Below are positions 26,200 through 41,354 of a stretch of 64,000 bases of DNA, piece by piece. The stretch spans positions 17,496,971-17,560,970 of the forward strand of contig OZ023267.1 of NCBI GenBank assembly GCA_964006375.1, given 5' to 3'. A model generated the notes under the pieces. It was given only the letters and a program-made list of their open reading frames with translations. It did no database searches and was not told where the DNA came from. Within the stretch, counting starts at the first letter, position 1. The number at the start of each line of letters is the position of its first letter. Made by a program: the position numbers and the translations under genes. The DNA is from Tillus elongatus (lineage: Eukaryota > Arthropoda > Insecta > Coleoptera > Cleridae).

Positions 26200-26438
26200 T
26201 GTGTCCCAGACTGGATGGGAATGTATTGCTACCTCCGTTGTTATTAGAGATAGGGAGACGATTAAATTAACAATGTTTTGTAGAATTTCATGCTAGTTCC
26301 ATATATGGCTTGTATTTTGCCCTGTCTCTTTTCGTTTTCGAGTTAATTTGAAACAAGGACACTTTTGACAGAGTAATCTTTTTGTGCTATTCTCAACTTT
26401 GGATTGTCATTTGTTTTTGAGCTATAGGTATCGACGTT
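26197..26438 (+). mobile_element. Long-TIR Tc1/mariner family, solo left end C4
   Basis: Starts CAGTGTGTCCCAGACTGGAT and follows the family inverted repeat for about 240 bp with one internal deletion, ending near TATCGACGTTTTT. No transposase follows. It lies about 330 bp from the complete copy C3 in the same orientation. Confidence 0.85.
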
Positions 26439-26767
26439 TTTTTTTAAATTTATCACTTCTATTCATCGAGGCGATTACAATGACACCAAACACTATGCCC
26501 CTACACCACTTAATAAGAAAGTTGGTTTGCGCATGCTCAAACCGCTATCTTTACATACGTCATTTTCATAAAAATCAAAATGACAGGTCTTCTTATTTGG
26601 ACAGGTTAGATTAAATCTCGATTCAAAATTAATATTTTTGAAGTATTATATTATATATTAGTATAACGTTGTGTTATCAAAATCCAGTATCCTAGGATTT
26701 TTGAAAAGATTCTTAGGAACCGCATTAGTTGTCGATATCGTTATCATGACAACTAGAAAACTATATA
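26439..26767. other. Unassigned spacer between C4 and C3
   Basis: No match to the element family or to other repeats was noticed. Confidence 0.35.
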
Positions 26768-29358
26768 CAGTGTGTCCCAAACTGGATGGGAATATATTGC
26801 TATCTCCGTTATTATTAGAGATAGGGAGACGGTTACATTAGCAATGTTTTGCTTGTTCCAAATATGACTTGTATTTTGCCGTGTATCATTTCGTTTTCGA
26901 GTTATTTTGAAGAAACCAAAATTTGCCGATTTTTTTTTCTTCAATATCTAAGTAGGCGTTGGTCTGACATGTCTAAGACTAGCACATTATCAATACACTT
27001 TTGCCAGAGTAATCTTTTTGTGCTATTCTCAACCTTAGATTGTCATTTGTTTTTGAGCTACATGCATCAACGTTTGCTTTTATGACAGCAGCCATATGGT
27101 ATTTTTCGCTCACGTGATACCCCGTGAAAAGAGCTTTCCAACGATGTACAAGATGCTTGAAAAATATTGTATTTGCACTGACAATTTTGAGAAAAACCGT
27201 TTTAAGGATAGTAGGCTATGAAATCCAATACCAGAAAACAAATGACAAAAAAAAAAGAATTCAAAAAGCAGTAGGCCATGGGGTCTATCAATAGACTTTT
27301 AACACAATTTTCGGTAATTATTCACGAAAAAAAATAGGCACTTTGAGCACACCAAGGAATCGGCCCATTATTACAAATGATATTTTACATTACAACATTA
27401 TCCTAAAAAATTGTTATAATTTAATTAAATAGGTAAACCTAGTAATTAACTAAATTTACTAACATAACTCAATAAAAATCAGATTAATGATTTACGAAGA
27501 CGCTTTTGAAAATTGTTTAATTTTTGAACGTAAGTCAACTGAAAAACAACAGAAGAAAGATTTCTGTGGATATAACACTATCTCGACAATTAAGAATACT
27601 ATCATTCTTAATTATCTCTAAATTTGAGGTGTATTTAACACGTTGCTTAAGATTTTGTACTAAATAGTTTGTTTCCTGTTTGTTATTGACGACGATAGCG
27701 TCCACGCAAAGAAACTACCAATGCCTAGAAATGAAGAAAGAAATAATGCCCTCTCACAGGTTTCAAACGAAAACCCTCCGCAATCTGTTAGGTTTTATGG
27801 TGAACAAATTGACGTTCCAAAAAGTACGGTACACCAAGTATTAAAACAAAGTCATTACCATCCATACAAATCTACAATCTTACAAGGCTTAAATGTTGAC
27901 GATTACCCTAAGCAACTTCAATTCTGCAGATGGTATCAAGACAATGTCAGCAAGACGAAAATATTCTTTTGAAAATAATATGGACTGATGAATCCAGATT
28001 TACAAATTGTGATGTGTATAATCTCCATAATAGGCATTATTGGGCAAATGAAAATCCCATCTAAAGGAAGAAAGACGATTGCAAGACTGATTTGGTATTA
28101 ATGTTTGGTGAGGCTTATTAGGTAAAATAACTGTTATTTTTATTTGTAGACTAGACAGTTAATTTAAAAAAAATTCAGGTAACTTCATTGCTGGTCCGTT
28201 CTTTTTTGAAAATAGTTAAACTGGGGAAAAGTTATCTTAATCTATTGAGAAATGATATCTTACCAACAATTAGAAGAGGTCTTGATCATTTGGTACCAAC
28301 AAGACGGTTCTCCAGCTCACAATGCTAGGATCGTCAAAGAATTTTTGTACCAAAATTTTAATAATCGTGTCATTTGTAACAATGGTCTGGTTCATTGGTG
28401 TGGTCAAAGTCTTGATATAAGACCCATGGACTTTTATTTTTGTGGTATTCTGAAGAATGATGTGTATAAATTCGACCCACCACAAAATATCAATGAATCA
28501 CGAAACAGAATCAGGGAAGCTATAAATCATATTAACCAAAACACCCTCACCAGAGTTTGCAGGCATGTTTCAAAAAGGTGTATAAAGTGCATTGAACAGA
28601 ACTGTGGCCATATTGAACAATTTTGTATATAGTGTATTTTTAAGTTCCTATTTTATTATTTGTTGAGTTCCGTTTCTAATTATGTTGTTTTATGGAGTTT
28701 AAGTTTCTATTTGTTATTGCCGGGTTTCGTTATTAAACTGTTTCACATAATATTACTTAGCATGATTACCTAATTAAGTATTGTAAATTAAATCACAATA
28801 TTTTTTATCGTGAATCATTACGGAAAATTATATTAAAAGTAGAAGTCTATTGTTAGACCCCATGGACTACTGCTTTTTGAACACTTTCTGGTATTGGATT
28901 TTATAGCTATCCTCAAAATAGTTTTTCTCAAAATTGTCAGTGCAATTACAAGATTTCTCAAGCATGTTGTACATCATTCGAAATATCTTTTCACAGGCTA
29001 TCACATGAGCAAAAAAACCAATATGGTTGCCATAATAAAAACGTTGATACCTGTAGCTCAAAAACCAATGATAATCCAAAGTTGAGAATAGCACAAAAAG
29101 ATTACTCTGTCAAAAGTGTCTTTCTAATGTGCAAGTCTTAGACATGTCAGATCAACGCCTCCTTAGATATTGAAGAAAAAAGAAATCGACAAATTTTGGT
29201 TGTTTCAAATTAACTCGAAAACGAAAAGAGACAGGGCAAAATACAAGCCATATTTGGAACGAGCATCAAAACTTCAAAACATTGCTAATTTAACCGCCTT
29301 CCTATCTCTAATAATGACGGAGATAGCAATACATTCCAATCCAGTTTGGGACATACTG
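26768..29358 (+). mobile_element. Long-TIR Tc1/mariner element, copy C3, both ends intact
   Basis: It begins CAGTGTGTCCCAAACTGGAT and ends with the inverse, each bounded by TA (26,766-26,767 and 29,359-29,360). Inverted repeats run from 26,768 to about 27,335 and from about 28,795 to 29,358, roughly 565 bp each, with small differences. They include AGTAGGCGTTGGTCTGACAT, CAACGTTTGCTTTTAT and AGTAGGCTATGAAATCC on the left, mirrored on the right. Total length is 2.59 kb. This is the reference copy for the family in this window. Confidence 0.9.
27721..28632 (+). pseudogene. Tc1/mariner transposase of family C, copy 3, with intron
   Basis: The N-terminal domain present in C1 and C2 is missing. 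The first open part (27,721-27,972) holds NEERNNALSQVSNENPPQ and the helix-turn-helix VPKSTVHQVLKQSHYHPYK. A frameshift follows, then RFTNCDVYNLHNRHYW. A GT-AG interval (about 28,122-28,176) separates CGLLG-type sequence from NFIAGPFFFEN, which reads as a small intron. The second open part (28,252-28,632) contains WYQQDGSPAHNARIVKEF (second catalytic Asp) and SLDIRPMDFYFCG (third Asp), ending CGHIEQFCI. It is inactive because of stops and the missing N terminus. Confidence 0.8.
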
Positions 29359-29359
29359 T

Positions 29360-29556
29360 ATGGTTAGTTAAATTGTATCGAGGTGTATTTATTCACCTCG
29401 TCAAAAGTTATTTTAATGAAATACGGTACATGGTTTCTACTATTAAGGTTATACTATCTACTAAATTTGGTGTCTCTCATTCAACAAAAGACATATTTGG
29501 CATTTAAAACATTTTTATGAAAACGTGCTACCATAACGCACTTGCTGCTTTAAACT
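29360..29556 (+). repeat. TA-core family fragment
   Basis: ATGAAATACGGTACATGGTT, TCTACTATTAAGGTTATACT and TGCTACCATAACGCACTTGC match the terminal 200 bp of the family. Copy C3 inserted immediately to the left. Confidence 0.65.
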
Positions 29557-30420
29557 TTGCCATCGAAGTTATTTTTATTGAAAATTACTGACCATTTCAT
29601 TTTGTTAGACCTTGTGTAAACGTGCAGTTGTATATAACTTTTGTAACAAGTGTGAACATAATTTAAAAGCGGCAGCACAGTCTCGATCATACTTCACAAT
29701 TATGAAGTTTCTTCTACATCAATAGGACTCGAACTGGTCTCAGTATTTACTAACCGTCTATACAAAAGTATCTATTTTACTGTCGACGGCTTATGTTCAG
29801 AACTTTCAGTTCGAATAACTCTCTTTACTTTTATACACGCCTGTAAGAAATTCAATAAGAAAGTTGCGATTGCGATATGAGGTTTTGTTTCGATTTTAAA
29901 GCGGGACCGAGCAATTCCCGTCGAACAAAGTAATAAATTACAGGATGATATTATTCGATTACAAACTCTGGTTTCATTCTAACCATGCTGTGTTAGCAGA
30001 GTACTTATCCCTTGTTTGGAGGAAATTATAATTGATACCTAAGTAGATTTATGTGGATTTCTTATTAGATTAATCGGGAACCGGTCTCTAACCCAGTAGG
30101 CTGTTCTTTAAAAATGTGCCAGAGGATTTGTCATCGAACAGAAAATATGACCCGTGTTCGCAGAATTATATCTCAAACTTTGGTTTACGCCCAAAAATTA
30201 ATATTTACCGAAACATGTAATATAACTTCTCCAGATTTATATTTTGATACTTTTCTTAACATTTATGTTAACGGTCGTGATACTCGGTGTAAATTAAATA
30301 TCTTATTGGAAAAAGTGGAATTCCTTATTTGTCTGGTTATTTATTTGAATCCTCTAGCAAAAGAATAATATCTTAATAGCCCCAAGACATACGCTTAAAA
30401 ATTGTGTGTGACTTTAAATT
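29557..30420. other. Unassigned 0.86-kb stretch
   Basis: An 84-codon open frame at 30,114-30,368 has no recognised domain. No repeat ends noticed. Confidence 0.35.
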
Positions 30421-30424
30421 GATT

Positions 30425-31110
<686 letters not shown>

Positions 31111-31119
31111 AGTTAAGTT

Positions 31120-31822
<703 letters not shown>

Positions 31823-31929
31823 GAGATTTTTTGGATATTTATTTGTAGGTTTAGTGAAGTTTATGGTTTAATGGTCTATATTTTTTTAGCTAATTTTCGT
31901 AGAACAAATTCGTTAATGCATTTTTGCAT

Positions 31930-32370
31930 TTTCACATCTTGAAGCCATATCCCCCTTAAACCCTGCCTACCCCGCTCAGCACCCCTATTCCTCCAGGTGC
32001 CGTAACTTCCTTGGCGGGTATGAACAAGAAATTTTTCTTGTGGTTTATGCAATGAGGGTAATTGTATGCACGCGAGGGGGGAAGGAAACTCCCCACGACG
32101 AAGCAGCCACCCCAACCCCCCAACCCTACCGCAAGTCGAAGAGGGGGGAGGTGCTTCGTCGTAGGCATTTTCCTTCCCCCCTGCTGTAGGCGGGGTTAAT
32201 GGGGATATGACTTCAAATAGACAACTTTTAAGCAGTTTTGTTCGCTTTTTCTGCTCATATTTCCCTTTTACTACCTACCCCGCCCAGCACCCCTATTCAC
32301 TCCCAGTCCTGTAACTTCCTTGGGGGGTGTGAACCAAAAATTTTTTTGTGGTTTGTGCATCTAGGTGGGG
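31930..32370. repeat. GC-rich duplicated repeat
   Basis: An island of C- and G-rich sequence in AT-rich surroundings. A block of about 90 bp beginning CTACCCCGCTCAGCACCCCT recurs about 306 bp later as CTACCCCGCCCAGCACCCCT, each followed by GTAACTTCCTTGG and a TTTTTT-GTGGTTT-TGCA motif. The open frames here are low-complexity and I do not call them genes. Confidence 0.75.
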
Positions 32371-32399
32371 TCCTAGTAATATTTCCGAAAACAATTTTT

Positions 32400-32870
32400 T
32401 GAAAAGCAGTCGGGAGCTAATCTGCAACTGAATTTTCATTAAATCCTTCAAATTTCAATAAAAACAATTTGCTATTAACGTAAGCTTTGTTGGTTAGGAA
32501 ACCAACATTTAAGTTTATTTTCGGACAATTTTTGTACATTTTCAAACTATAAGTAATTTTGATAAAATATAGTAGATTGTTTCTACTACATAGGCTATAC
32601 CGATAATCAGATTGATGCCTGCTCGCATTTGCTATTAAAAACATTTTTATGGAAATTCACTTCCATAACACATATGCTGCATCCAGGCTTTTTAAAAATA
32701 TTTATATATTTTCAAACAATAAATTTATTTTGACGAAATATGATACATTGTTTCTACTATATAGGCAACATAGTGTGATGTCTGCTTTCATCAAAGAAAG
32801 ACATTTGCTATAAAAAAATATTTTAAAGAAATTTCGCTACCATAACGCACTTGCTGCGTCTAGAGATTTT
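32400..32870 (+). repeat. Two tandem TA-core terminal fragments
   Basis: Each piece repeats the terminal 170-280 bp of the family (TTGATAAAATATAGTAGATTGTTTCTAC and the like, then GAAATTCACTTCCATAACAC or CGCTACCATAACGCACTTGC) and ends in the GCGTC or GCATC terminus, at about 32,685 and 32,862. Confidence 0.65.
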
Positions 32871-33029
32871 TTTAATTATTGCTTAGTAATCAATTTTAAT
32901 CCAAAAAAAAATAATATAAAAGAAACTAGAAAAAAGCCATTGTAATGAGAGAATTTTAAATATTATGAAAATATGCAAGAAAAGGCAGCTTTTACTGATC
33001 GAAAGAGAGGTGGAGATCGAGTTGAACTT

Positions 33030-34235
<1,206 letters not shown>

Positions 34236-34349
34236 ATGAAAATCAAGACAAACTATTGAAACACTTATTGGCCCAATGAATTTTACAGAATTTTGTCACT
34301 GTCGTTTAAAATCATTTATAAGACTTTATGTGCCTAGTCAAATCTGCTC

Positions 34350-34722
34350 TGGAAAATATGTGTGTGTGTGTTTTTATTTCTTTAACCTCGGCCTATATCC
34401 GAGACTGTGGCCGCAATCACCGACCGAGAGAGCAGTTTCACCTCACTATCCTGGAAATTTTGCCGAACCCCTGTCTTTCTGTAAGGAGGGTTGGGATCTT
34501 TAACGTGCCCAACGTCGCATGGACATGGAACCGACGGCCTTAAGCCCATTCCAAAGGGCAGAACGTGCAGACATTCAACTTGCCCAAATACAATGCCACA
34601 ACCTCGGTTGATGTTAATTTTACAGTATTTACTGAAAAAGTGAAAGGAGTACCCTGGAATCGAACCCAGTACCCTTCGGTTCAGAGGCACACGTTCTTAC
34701 CACTGAACCACCGAAGCTCTTG
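34350..34722 (-). mobile_element. tRNA-derived SINE, copy S3
   Basis: On the minus strand a tRNA-like head has A box TGGTTCAGTGG (34,700-34,710) and B box GGTTCGATTCC (34,656-34,666), spaced as in a tRNA gene. A body follows (AACCGAGGTTGTGGCATTGT, GAACCGACGG region inverse, AGGTGAAACTGCTCTCTCGG) and a tail AAAGAAATAAAAACACACAC. RNA polymerase III would transcribe such an element from these internal boxes; mobilisation would need LINE proteins. Confidence 0.85.
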
Positions 34723-35149
34723 GAATATATGTAGCGATACTCGTACAATGGAACCTTTTCTTAACAAAAACATTAATATTGGGTTTGAAATGGGTAAGGC
34801 AAATCTGTGCTGTATATGTTTAAAATATAAATTAACACAAAAAAACTTTGATCAAACGACTTGCGTGTGTGTGTGTTAGTCTAGTGATGGCCTCGGAAGT
34901 AAAGTCCATTAGCCACAAACTGTTGTACGAGACAGACAGAAATCAAAGAAGAGGGTCCACAATAAAGAGTAACAAATCGGAGTTATGCGTATAATGACAT
35001 CACTGTTGCTCTATTACCCCAAATGACAAAATTGTGCTATACTAAATATCAAATATACTAAAATTAAGACTATTTATATCAAACGACTTGAAAATACACA
35101 ACCACGCCTGTCTATGTTCCTTTATGTTGTAAATATTTGTTTCAATCAC
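34723..35149. other. Unassigned stretch
   Basis: Nothing recognised. A short GTGTGT run lies near 34,865. Confidence 0.35.
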
Positions 35150-35615
<466 letters not shown>

Positions 35616-36599
35616 AAGGAAATTAAGAGGATCAAATGGTTGATTTTTGGTTTTAAATATCGGCCTATTCAATTTTCATTGTTATTCACTATATAAAATT
35701 TAATTACAGTGTCAACTGGAGTTTCCATAAAATTTTAGCAGTTTAGGTGCAATATACGACTTATGCATTTTATTAATTGATTTTTTGAGTTTTAAGTTCG
35801 TCCCTGATTTCTTAAATTGTTTTTGTTACGTTTTATTATAAACAGTGATCTACGTTAAAAAATGTATGCCTCAGTTTTATTATATTAAGATTTATTGAGT
35901 TTGTTAGCATAATCTCGAAATCTATTTCTCTCGACTTGTCGATTTTTTCATTTGAGCGACTGATAAGAGCAGCTACATTCATAAGAAAATTTAGTGTAGT
36001 TCCTGTCTTATGACTTTCATGAGACTGTTCTTTTATTGTATTGTGCGGTTGAAGGTTTGTTTAAAAGACCACTCTGTTTCCATAAAATTCGTTTTAAGGA
36101 AGTTTTCTTGATTACTGACAGAAGCAAAAGCTTTCATATCCGGTGTTTGTAGTTGTGTAACTCTCCGGGTTGAATGTAAACAGCGCTGAGTGGGAAAACT
36201 TCGAAATTAAGTTTTTAACATGAAGGTTGTCGTAGTGTTATGTCAGATGTGTACATGGAAATGCTTTGAGTAACTCTATTGAATTCCACAACATGGGGAT
36301 TTTACTTTGGTGACAGAGGGGTCTGCAAGGAATAAGTTTTGGGTTCTGCATGTTTAAAATTACCTACGCCTTCCTCGTCTTTATTCCACTACACAACATG
36401 TCAAAACAGTTTCATGGTAGTGATTAAATTTGACAAAGGTCCAAAAGCTAAACTCGCCTTTACGCTTCTTTTAAATGCAAGCACATATTTTTTACAAATT
36501 GTTTGTAGCAAATTTTCAAATAAAAGTTATTAATACGGAAACTTATTTTATAGATTTGGAGGTTGGATTTAATTAATATACTGATTTTCAAAAAATACC
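35616..36599. other. Unassigned 1-kb stretch
   Basis: No gene or repeat recognised. Confidence 0.35.
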
Positions 36600-36818
36600 C
36601 ATGCTAAGGAATGTCATCGCAATCTACTTGAATTCGACGAAGGTGGTTGGGGTAAGTTACTTAGACTTTGCCAATGATATCCCATATATGTTTGACTGGT
36701 AACAAGTCTGGGAATCAAGAACGTTATGGAATCAGGGCCACCTGATTTTCTTTTAAGAAGCGTTTGCTATAATGATGACGGGCGTTGTATTTTTGGAAAT
36801 GCTCGTAGGTATTTTTTT
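36600..36818 (-). pseudogene. Tc1-like transposase, C-terminal part (split by LINE copy L2)
   Basis: Minus-strand reading gives KYNARHHYSKRFLKENQVAL, then FPDLLPVKHIWDIIGK and YPNHLRRIQVDCDDIP. These match the Tc1 blocks QDNARPH, SPDLSPIEHVWD and the C-terminal region. The second catalytic Asp position reads Tyr (KYNA for QDNA), and stops are present. Its N-terminal partner is at 39,739-40,110, on the far side of the LINE. Confidence 0.75.
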
Positions 36819-39738
36819 TATATTTCAACAACACACCACGAGGGCTTACAGCTTAAATATTATCGTACCGTGGGTGTCGACAAGGAGAAAACAGTTTGTT
36901 AATTATGGACTTGAAGGTTTGGAGGTTCGGAGTAGAAGGAAAAACATGTGCCGGCAAGAAATTCCACAACTTGGAAGTCATCAGGACAAAAGAGCGGGCA
37001 TAACAAGATGTTCTATGTCTGGTAACCTCGACAGTAAAAGGGTGCATTCGCTCTGTTCCGCTAATAGATCTGTTGGGGACAGCAGAGGAACTATGGAACA
37101 AAGCTCCTCTGAGCAGTGCCCGTGCAGATATCTAAAAAATAGAGAGAGAGAGAGGTCACCAACGGCACGTCAGTAGGCAAGAGATGGCAGCCTTTGGGTG
37201 AGGGTAGGGTCACCGATAAGACGTATAGCTTTCTTCTAAATGGAGTATAGGATAGCGAGTGTAGAAGCAGCAACGGCACCCCAGATGAGGGAGCAATATT
37301 CGAGGTTTGGCCTTATTTGTGAAGTATATAAGGTCTAGAGATTATCTGGTAAAAACTATTTGCAAACCCGAAAGAGGAAACCTAATTTCTTAGCAGCCGC
37401 TTCTGCAATTGATGTGACATGTTGGTGCCAATTGAGATTTCGATCCACAGAAATGCCAACAAGTGAAAAGGACTCATTACTTTAAATAACTTGGTTGTTC
37501 ATTGTGATGGGTTTAGGGCTGGTGTATCTCTTATGAGATAGAAATCAACACTGAAATTTGGTGAAGTTGTATTGTGTTAAGATTTCTACTTTCCCAGTCT
37601 AATATTTTTTGGAGATCCACAGAGACAGAACCCTCCATGAGTCTGCGATGCTCATCTAATTGGGCTAAGTAGACATATTTATAATATTGTATATTTGAGT
37701 GGAGGGTGCTGTCGTCCGCGTAACTATGAACTGGGTTGGATGTGCTAGAGAGGATGTCATTGATGTGGAGAAGAAACAAAGTAGGCGCTAAAGCTAAACC
37801 TTGAGGGACTCCTGAATTAACTAGTTACAGTTTAGACGAACGGCCATCCACGACAACAGAAATGCTCCGGTTGGAGAGGAAATTTACTGTCCAGATACAG
37901 AGTTTTAGTGGTAGGCCATGGGCTGGAAGTTTATTAAGCAGCGCTGCGTGCCAGACCTGGTCGAATGCTTTGGATATGTCTAGAGCAACAATCTGTCTGG
38001 GATTCACCGTGTAGTTCCATAGACTTGTTCCAGGAGGTGACAAAAGAAAGGAGGTCGGCAGTTGATCTGCGCTGCCGCAATCCATACTGACTGTCGTAGA
38101 TTAGACTGTGTTTTTCAAGAAATTTCAGTAATTCTATCACTTTAGAGGGAATTAAAAGGAGTGAATTAGGCCTGTAGTTGCTAGGAAGCTCTTTGTATCC
38201 TTTCTTGGGGACGGGTTGTACTTGAGCAGTTTTCCAGTTACTAGGGAATATGCCTCTATTCTAAGATGTCTGAAACAGACGAGTCAGGGCAGGAGCAAGT
38301 TCTGGTGCGCATTTTTTGACTGTTGATGGTTGAACATTTGGAGGTGGGTTGAGAGTAGAATGCCGCCTAACAACGAGACAAAAAGTTCAGCCTTTCCCAG
38401 GGCGGTAGAAACAATTTCATCCCCGGAAACAAGAGGTGGGAACGTGCTCTTGCAGAAATTATTCTCAATAGATTTAGGAAGAGTCCAGAAGAGTTTGCTG
38501 CCGTTGGACCTTGAGAGGACTTTGTTTTTTATGTGGTTATTTAAAGAGTTTTTTGCCTCAGAAAGAATGCGGACATAGCGGTTTCTTGCGTCGTTAAATA
38601 CTTGACGGTTTTCTTGACTGGGATTATGTAGAAGCGTTTTGTGAGCTTTGACCTTTTCAAGTCTGGCCTTGTCACAGTATTTAGAGAACCAGGGATTTTG
38701 AGTGGCTTAATAGGTTTTCTGTGTACCTGGAATAAATAATTCCATGCGAGCTTGGATATTTTCAGTGACGTTTTGTGAGATATCAGAGGGGTTAGGATGA
38801 GAGAGGCAGACAGACGCCCATGAAATGAGGAAAAGTGATCCCGCATTCAGTCCCAGTTCGCGAACTAAGGGGGGCGATGACTCATGTCTTATAGCGTTCA
38901 GGTTTTATAGTAAGAAGGAGATCCAAGGGATTTCGGCTGTGTGTTGGAATCCGAGAAAAATAAGTAGGTTTTTAAACCATATTAGCTCAAGAGTTTCCGA
39001 CTGCAAAGGCCTCCGCTGCTCTCCCTTGTGGATCAGTTTTTGAAGATCCTAGTCATTCCTTATTATGGACATTGATGTCGCCAAAAAGAGTGACCTCGGA
39101 GGAAGTATATTCAGAAATCAGATGGTCGTTTTTTTTTAGAAAGGTAGTCGAAGAACTGGACAAAGTTGTTGTCAGAAGGTGACCGGTAAATGCAACAGAT
39201 GAATTTAGTTGCAGCCCTAGAGAGAGAGTTTCATCCAAAGTATGTATTTTCTTCCAGCTTCTAAATTGGGGAGTCTGGTGCAGGGTAGATTGCTACGGAC
39301 GTATGCGCACACGCCTCCATGCAATCTAAAGGAAGTAAGGAGCTCATACCCCGAAAAATTAAGGTGATTCGTGGCTGTTTTGACACTGATTTGGGTTTCG
39401 GTGAGGAAGATAAGTTGGGGCCTATTAGCCTGGAGGAAATGGTGAACGGAAGGTTATAATTTAGGCTACATATATTCGAGAAGGATATGTTAAATCTTGA
39501 TGGGGGCGCCCCATGTACACCCCTCTCCCGGAGATCCGAATCGGAATTTTAGCTCCGGAATATTTTGTACAAGGAATAGTCATCACCGTTTTTGTTTATA
39601 ACGGAAACCGACTCATACACCAGAACCGGAAACGTCCGCTGGGACTTCACCGGCCCCTTGATGTAAGGGGTTGTACCTCCTCGGGCGTGAAAAAAATCCT
39701 TTATTATTACGTAAACGAAAAGTCCACTACCACCTGCC
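36818..39738 (-). mobile_element. Non-LTR retrotransposon (Jockey/CR1-like), copy L2
   Basis: Colinear with copy L1 from its A-rich tail (36,810-36,830) to the 5' end CCACTACCACCTGCCA at about 39,738. It preserves a C-terminal block KLWNFLPAHVFPSTPNLQTF, reverse transcriptase motifs IVALDISKAFDQVWHAALLN and YADDSTLHS, and endonuclease pieces. It is more damaged than L1, with a deletion near 38,310 joining ELAPAL sequence to the later linker, and many frameshifts. It lies inside a Tc1 transposase gene. Confidence 0.9.
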
Positions 39739-40110
39739 AAATTGCAATGCAACAGGCTACAGTATGTAGCAATGTCGTCTGCAATAATTTGCATTACAAT
39801 TTCTGTCAATTGACACTAGAAGTGACTTGGTACCGTACGTTATCGCACCCCATACAATCACCCCCGTCTAAGTGCCGTATGCCGTTCCACAGTAAATTCT
39901 GAATTTCTGTGTTCTCCAGGTAGCCGACTTATTCTTCCGCGACCATCGTGGATTTAAAGACAGAATCGGCACTCGTCAGAGAACAGAACACGATTCCATT
40001 TATCATCTTAATTTGATCTACAGTTACACCGCTCTAGTCGAGCACCACGATTTAGAGGTGTCAGTGGAAGACATGATGAACAACAAATACAAAATTGTCC
40101 AAAGGTGATG
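39739..40110 (-). pseudogene. Tc1-like transposase, first catalytic part
   Basis: Minus strand: DDKWNRVLFSDECRFCL, a stop, IHDGREEASRLPGEHRNSEF, then GVIVWGAITYGTKSLLVSID. This is the order of Tc1 transposases around the first catalytic Asp (FSDES) and the WG.I block. Sequence upstream (to 40,110) is not clearly coding. The downstream half is at 36,600-36,818, so the LINE splits the gene. Confidence 0.8.
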
Positions 40111-40479
40111 GTACATGAAGCACTAGTATATTCTTGGCACCAAAATATTATTATTCAGCAAAACTGATCTCGGCCCAAAAGGTCAAAATTAAAAGAGGTA
40201 CAAGGTAAGTGAAAAGTTACAAAAGTTTCGATTTTCCTTGATAGCCATAAAAAGCATTTGACCTATTCTCTTGAAAATCGGTAGAGATGAGTTTTTCGTA
40301 ACAATAAAAAATAAGGTATTCCCAATTTAAATCCAATGGATAGATGGCGCTGCTTGCGATATCCTGTAAGTCTTAAAAAGACTGACCTTTTTGTTAGTAT
40401 CGCTCGAAAGCATTTGATTAAAAACATTACTCTCCTGTATTTTTTAACGAAAAATAAAGTTTCCTTAATAAGTGACTGA
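40111..40479. other. Unassigned stretch
   Basis: Nothing recognised. An 81-codon antisense open frame (40,263-40,508) has no motif. Confidence 0.35.
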
Positions 40480-40605
40480 GTGAAGATTGTAAACTGTGAA
40501 ATGAGCACTAATAAATATAATTTGGATAACCCAATTCATCACACTACAGTTTTCAGACCCGACCATCGTTTCGCTAACAAAGTTATTAGCATCATCACAG
40601 GAATG
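40480..40605 (-). mobile_element. PLE-type terminal repeat with hammerhead-like motif
   Basis: Minus strand: GTGATGA, one T, stem II GCTAA / TTAGC, GAAA and ACGATGGTC, then a tail (CTGAAAACTGTAGTGTGATG, TTGGGTTATCCAAATTATAT) shared with 42,760-42,845. The first base of the core is G instead of C, which would be expected to impair cleavage. No protein-coding PLE sequence adjoins it. Confidence 0.55.
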
Positions 40606-41354
40606 AATAAACTAAGCAAAGTAAAACTAGAACTTCTGTCCATATGTTGACAAGCAATTGCGAACAGCGTCATCTAAGAAGGTATACAGACAAACTCCCA
40701 TTGTTTAGTCGAAAATTTAAAATTCCATTATCTACTTTTGTAAAGCTGCGTGTCTTTGTTAGAATTTTTTTCTAAGAAAGAAACACTGATTATTAAGATA
40801 ACAATTCAGACAATGACAATCACTAGACAGGATCGGACATGCTCCATTCACCGAAAAAAATTTGACGACATTTCTAACGATATATTTATTTTTGTATGCG
40901 TATAACTTTCGCGACTGCTTGATTACCTTGAGCTTTTCTTTATTTACATAGTGAATATTATTCCAAATGTGCTAAGCAATAAATGATTTATCAATATCTC
41001 AGTTTGGCTAAATGTTCTTTTAATCTAGTTTCAATAGATGTTTGGTGTTCTCAATATATTTATGTTCACAATCCTTACAACCTATTTCCTATATTCCCGA
41101 TGTACCTTTGGTAATATCTTTATCATTTGGGTTACCTTGGAAATATTTAAATGTATTCTTTGTAAAAAAAGTAAATTAGCTTTCTTAAAAATGCTAATAA
41201 AGCCTCTCGTGATTCGCGTTTCAAAGGGTGAACAGACAATTTATCTATTTTCTCTTTTATGAAAGTCGTATTCTTTGTTTTATGTTTATTGAGTAATTTT
41301 TTTATTGAGCAGACAGAACAACCTTTATGCTCAGCTGCGTTTTGAATATATCCC
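40606..41354. other. Unassigned stretch
   Basis: Nothing recognised. A hydrophobic 74-codon open frame at 41,038-41,262 is AT-rich and unsupported. Confidence 0.35.

Noticed and set aside
31876..32168. Pro/Arg/Gly-rich antisense open frames
   Set aside because: Low-complexity translation of the GC-rich repeat.
34640..34722. A tRNA gene (and 58,100-58,180)
   Set aside because: The A and B boxes are good, but acceptor-stem pairing is missing and the head continues into a repeated 250-bp body, so these are SINEs.
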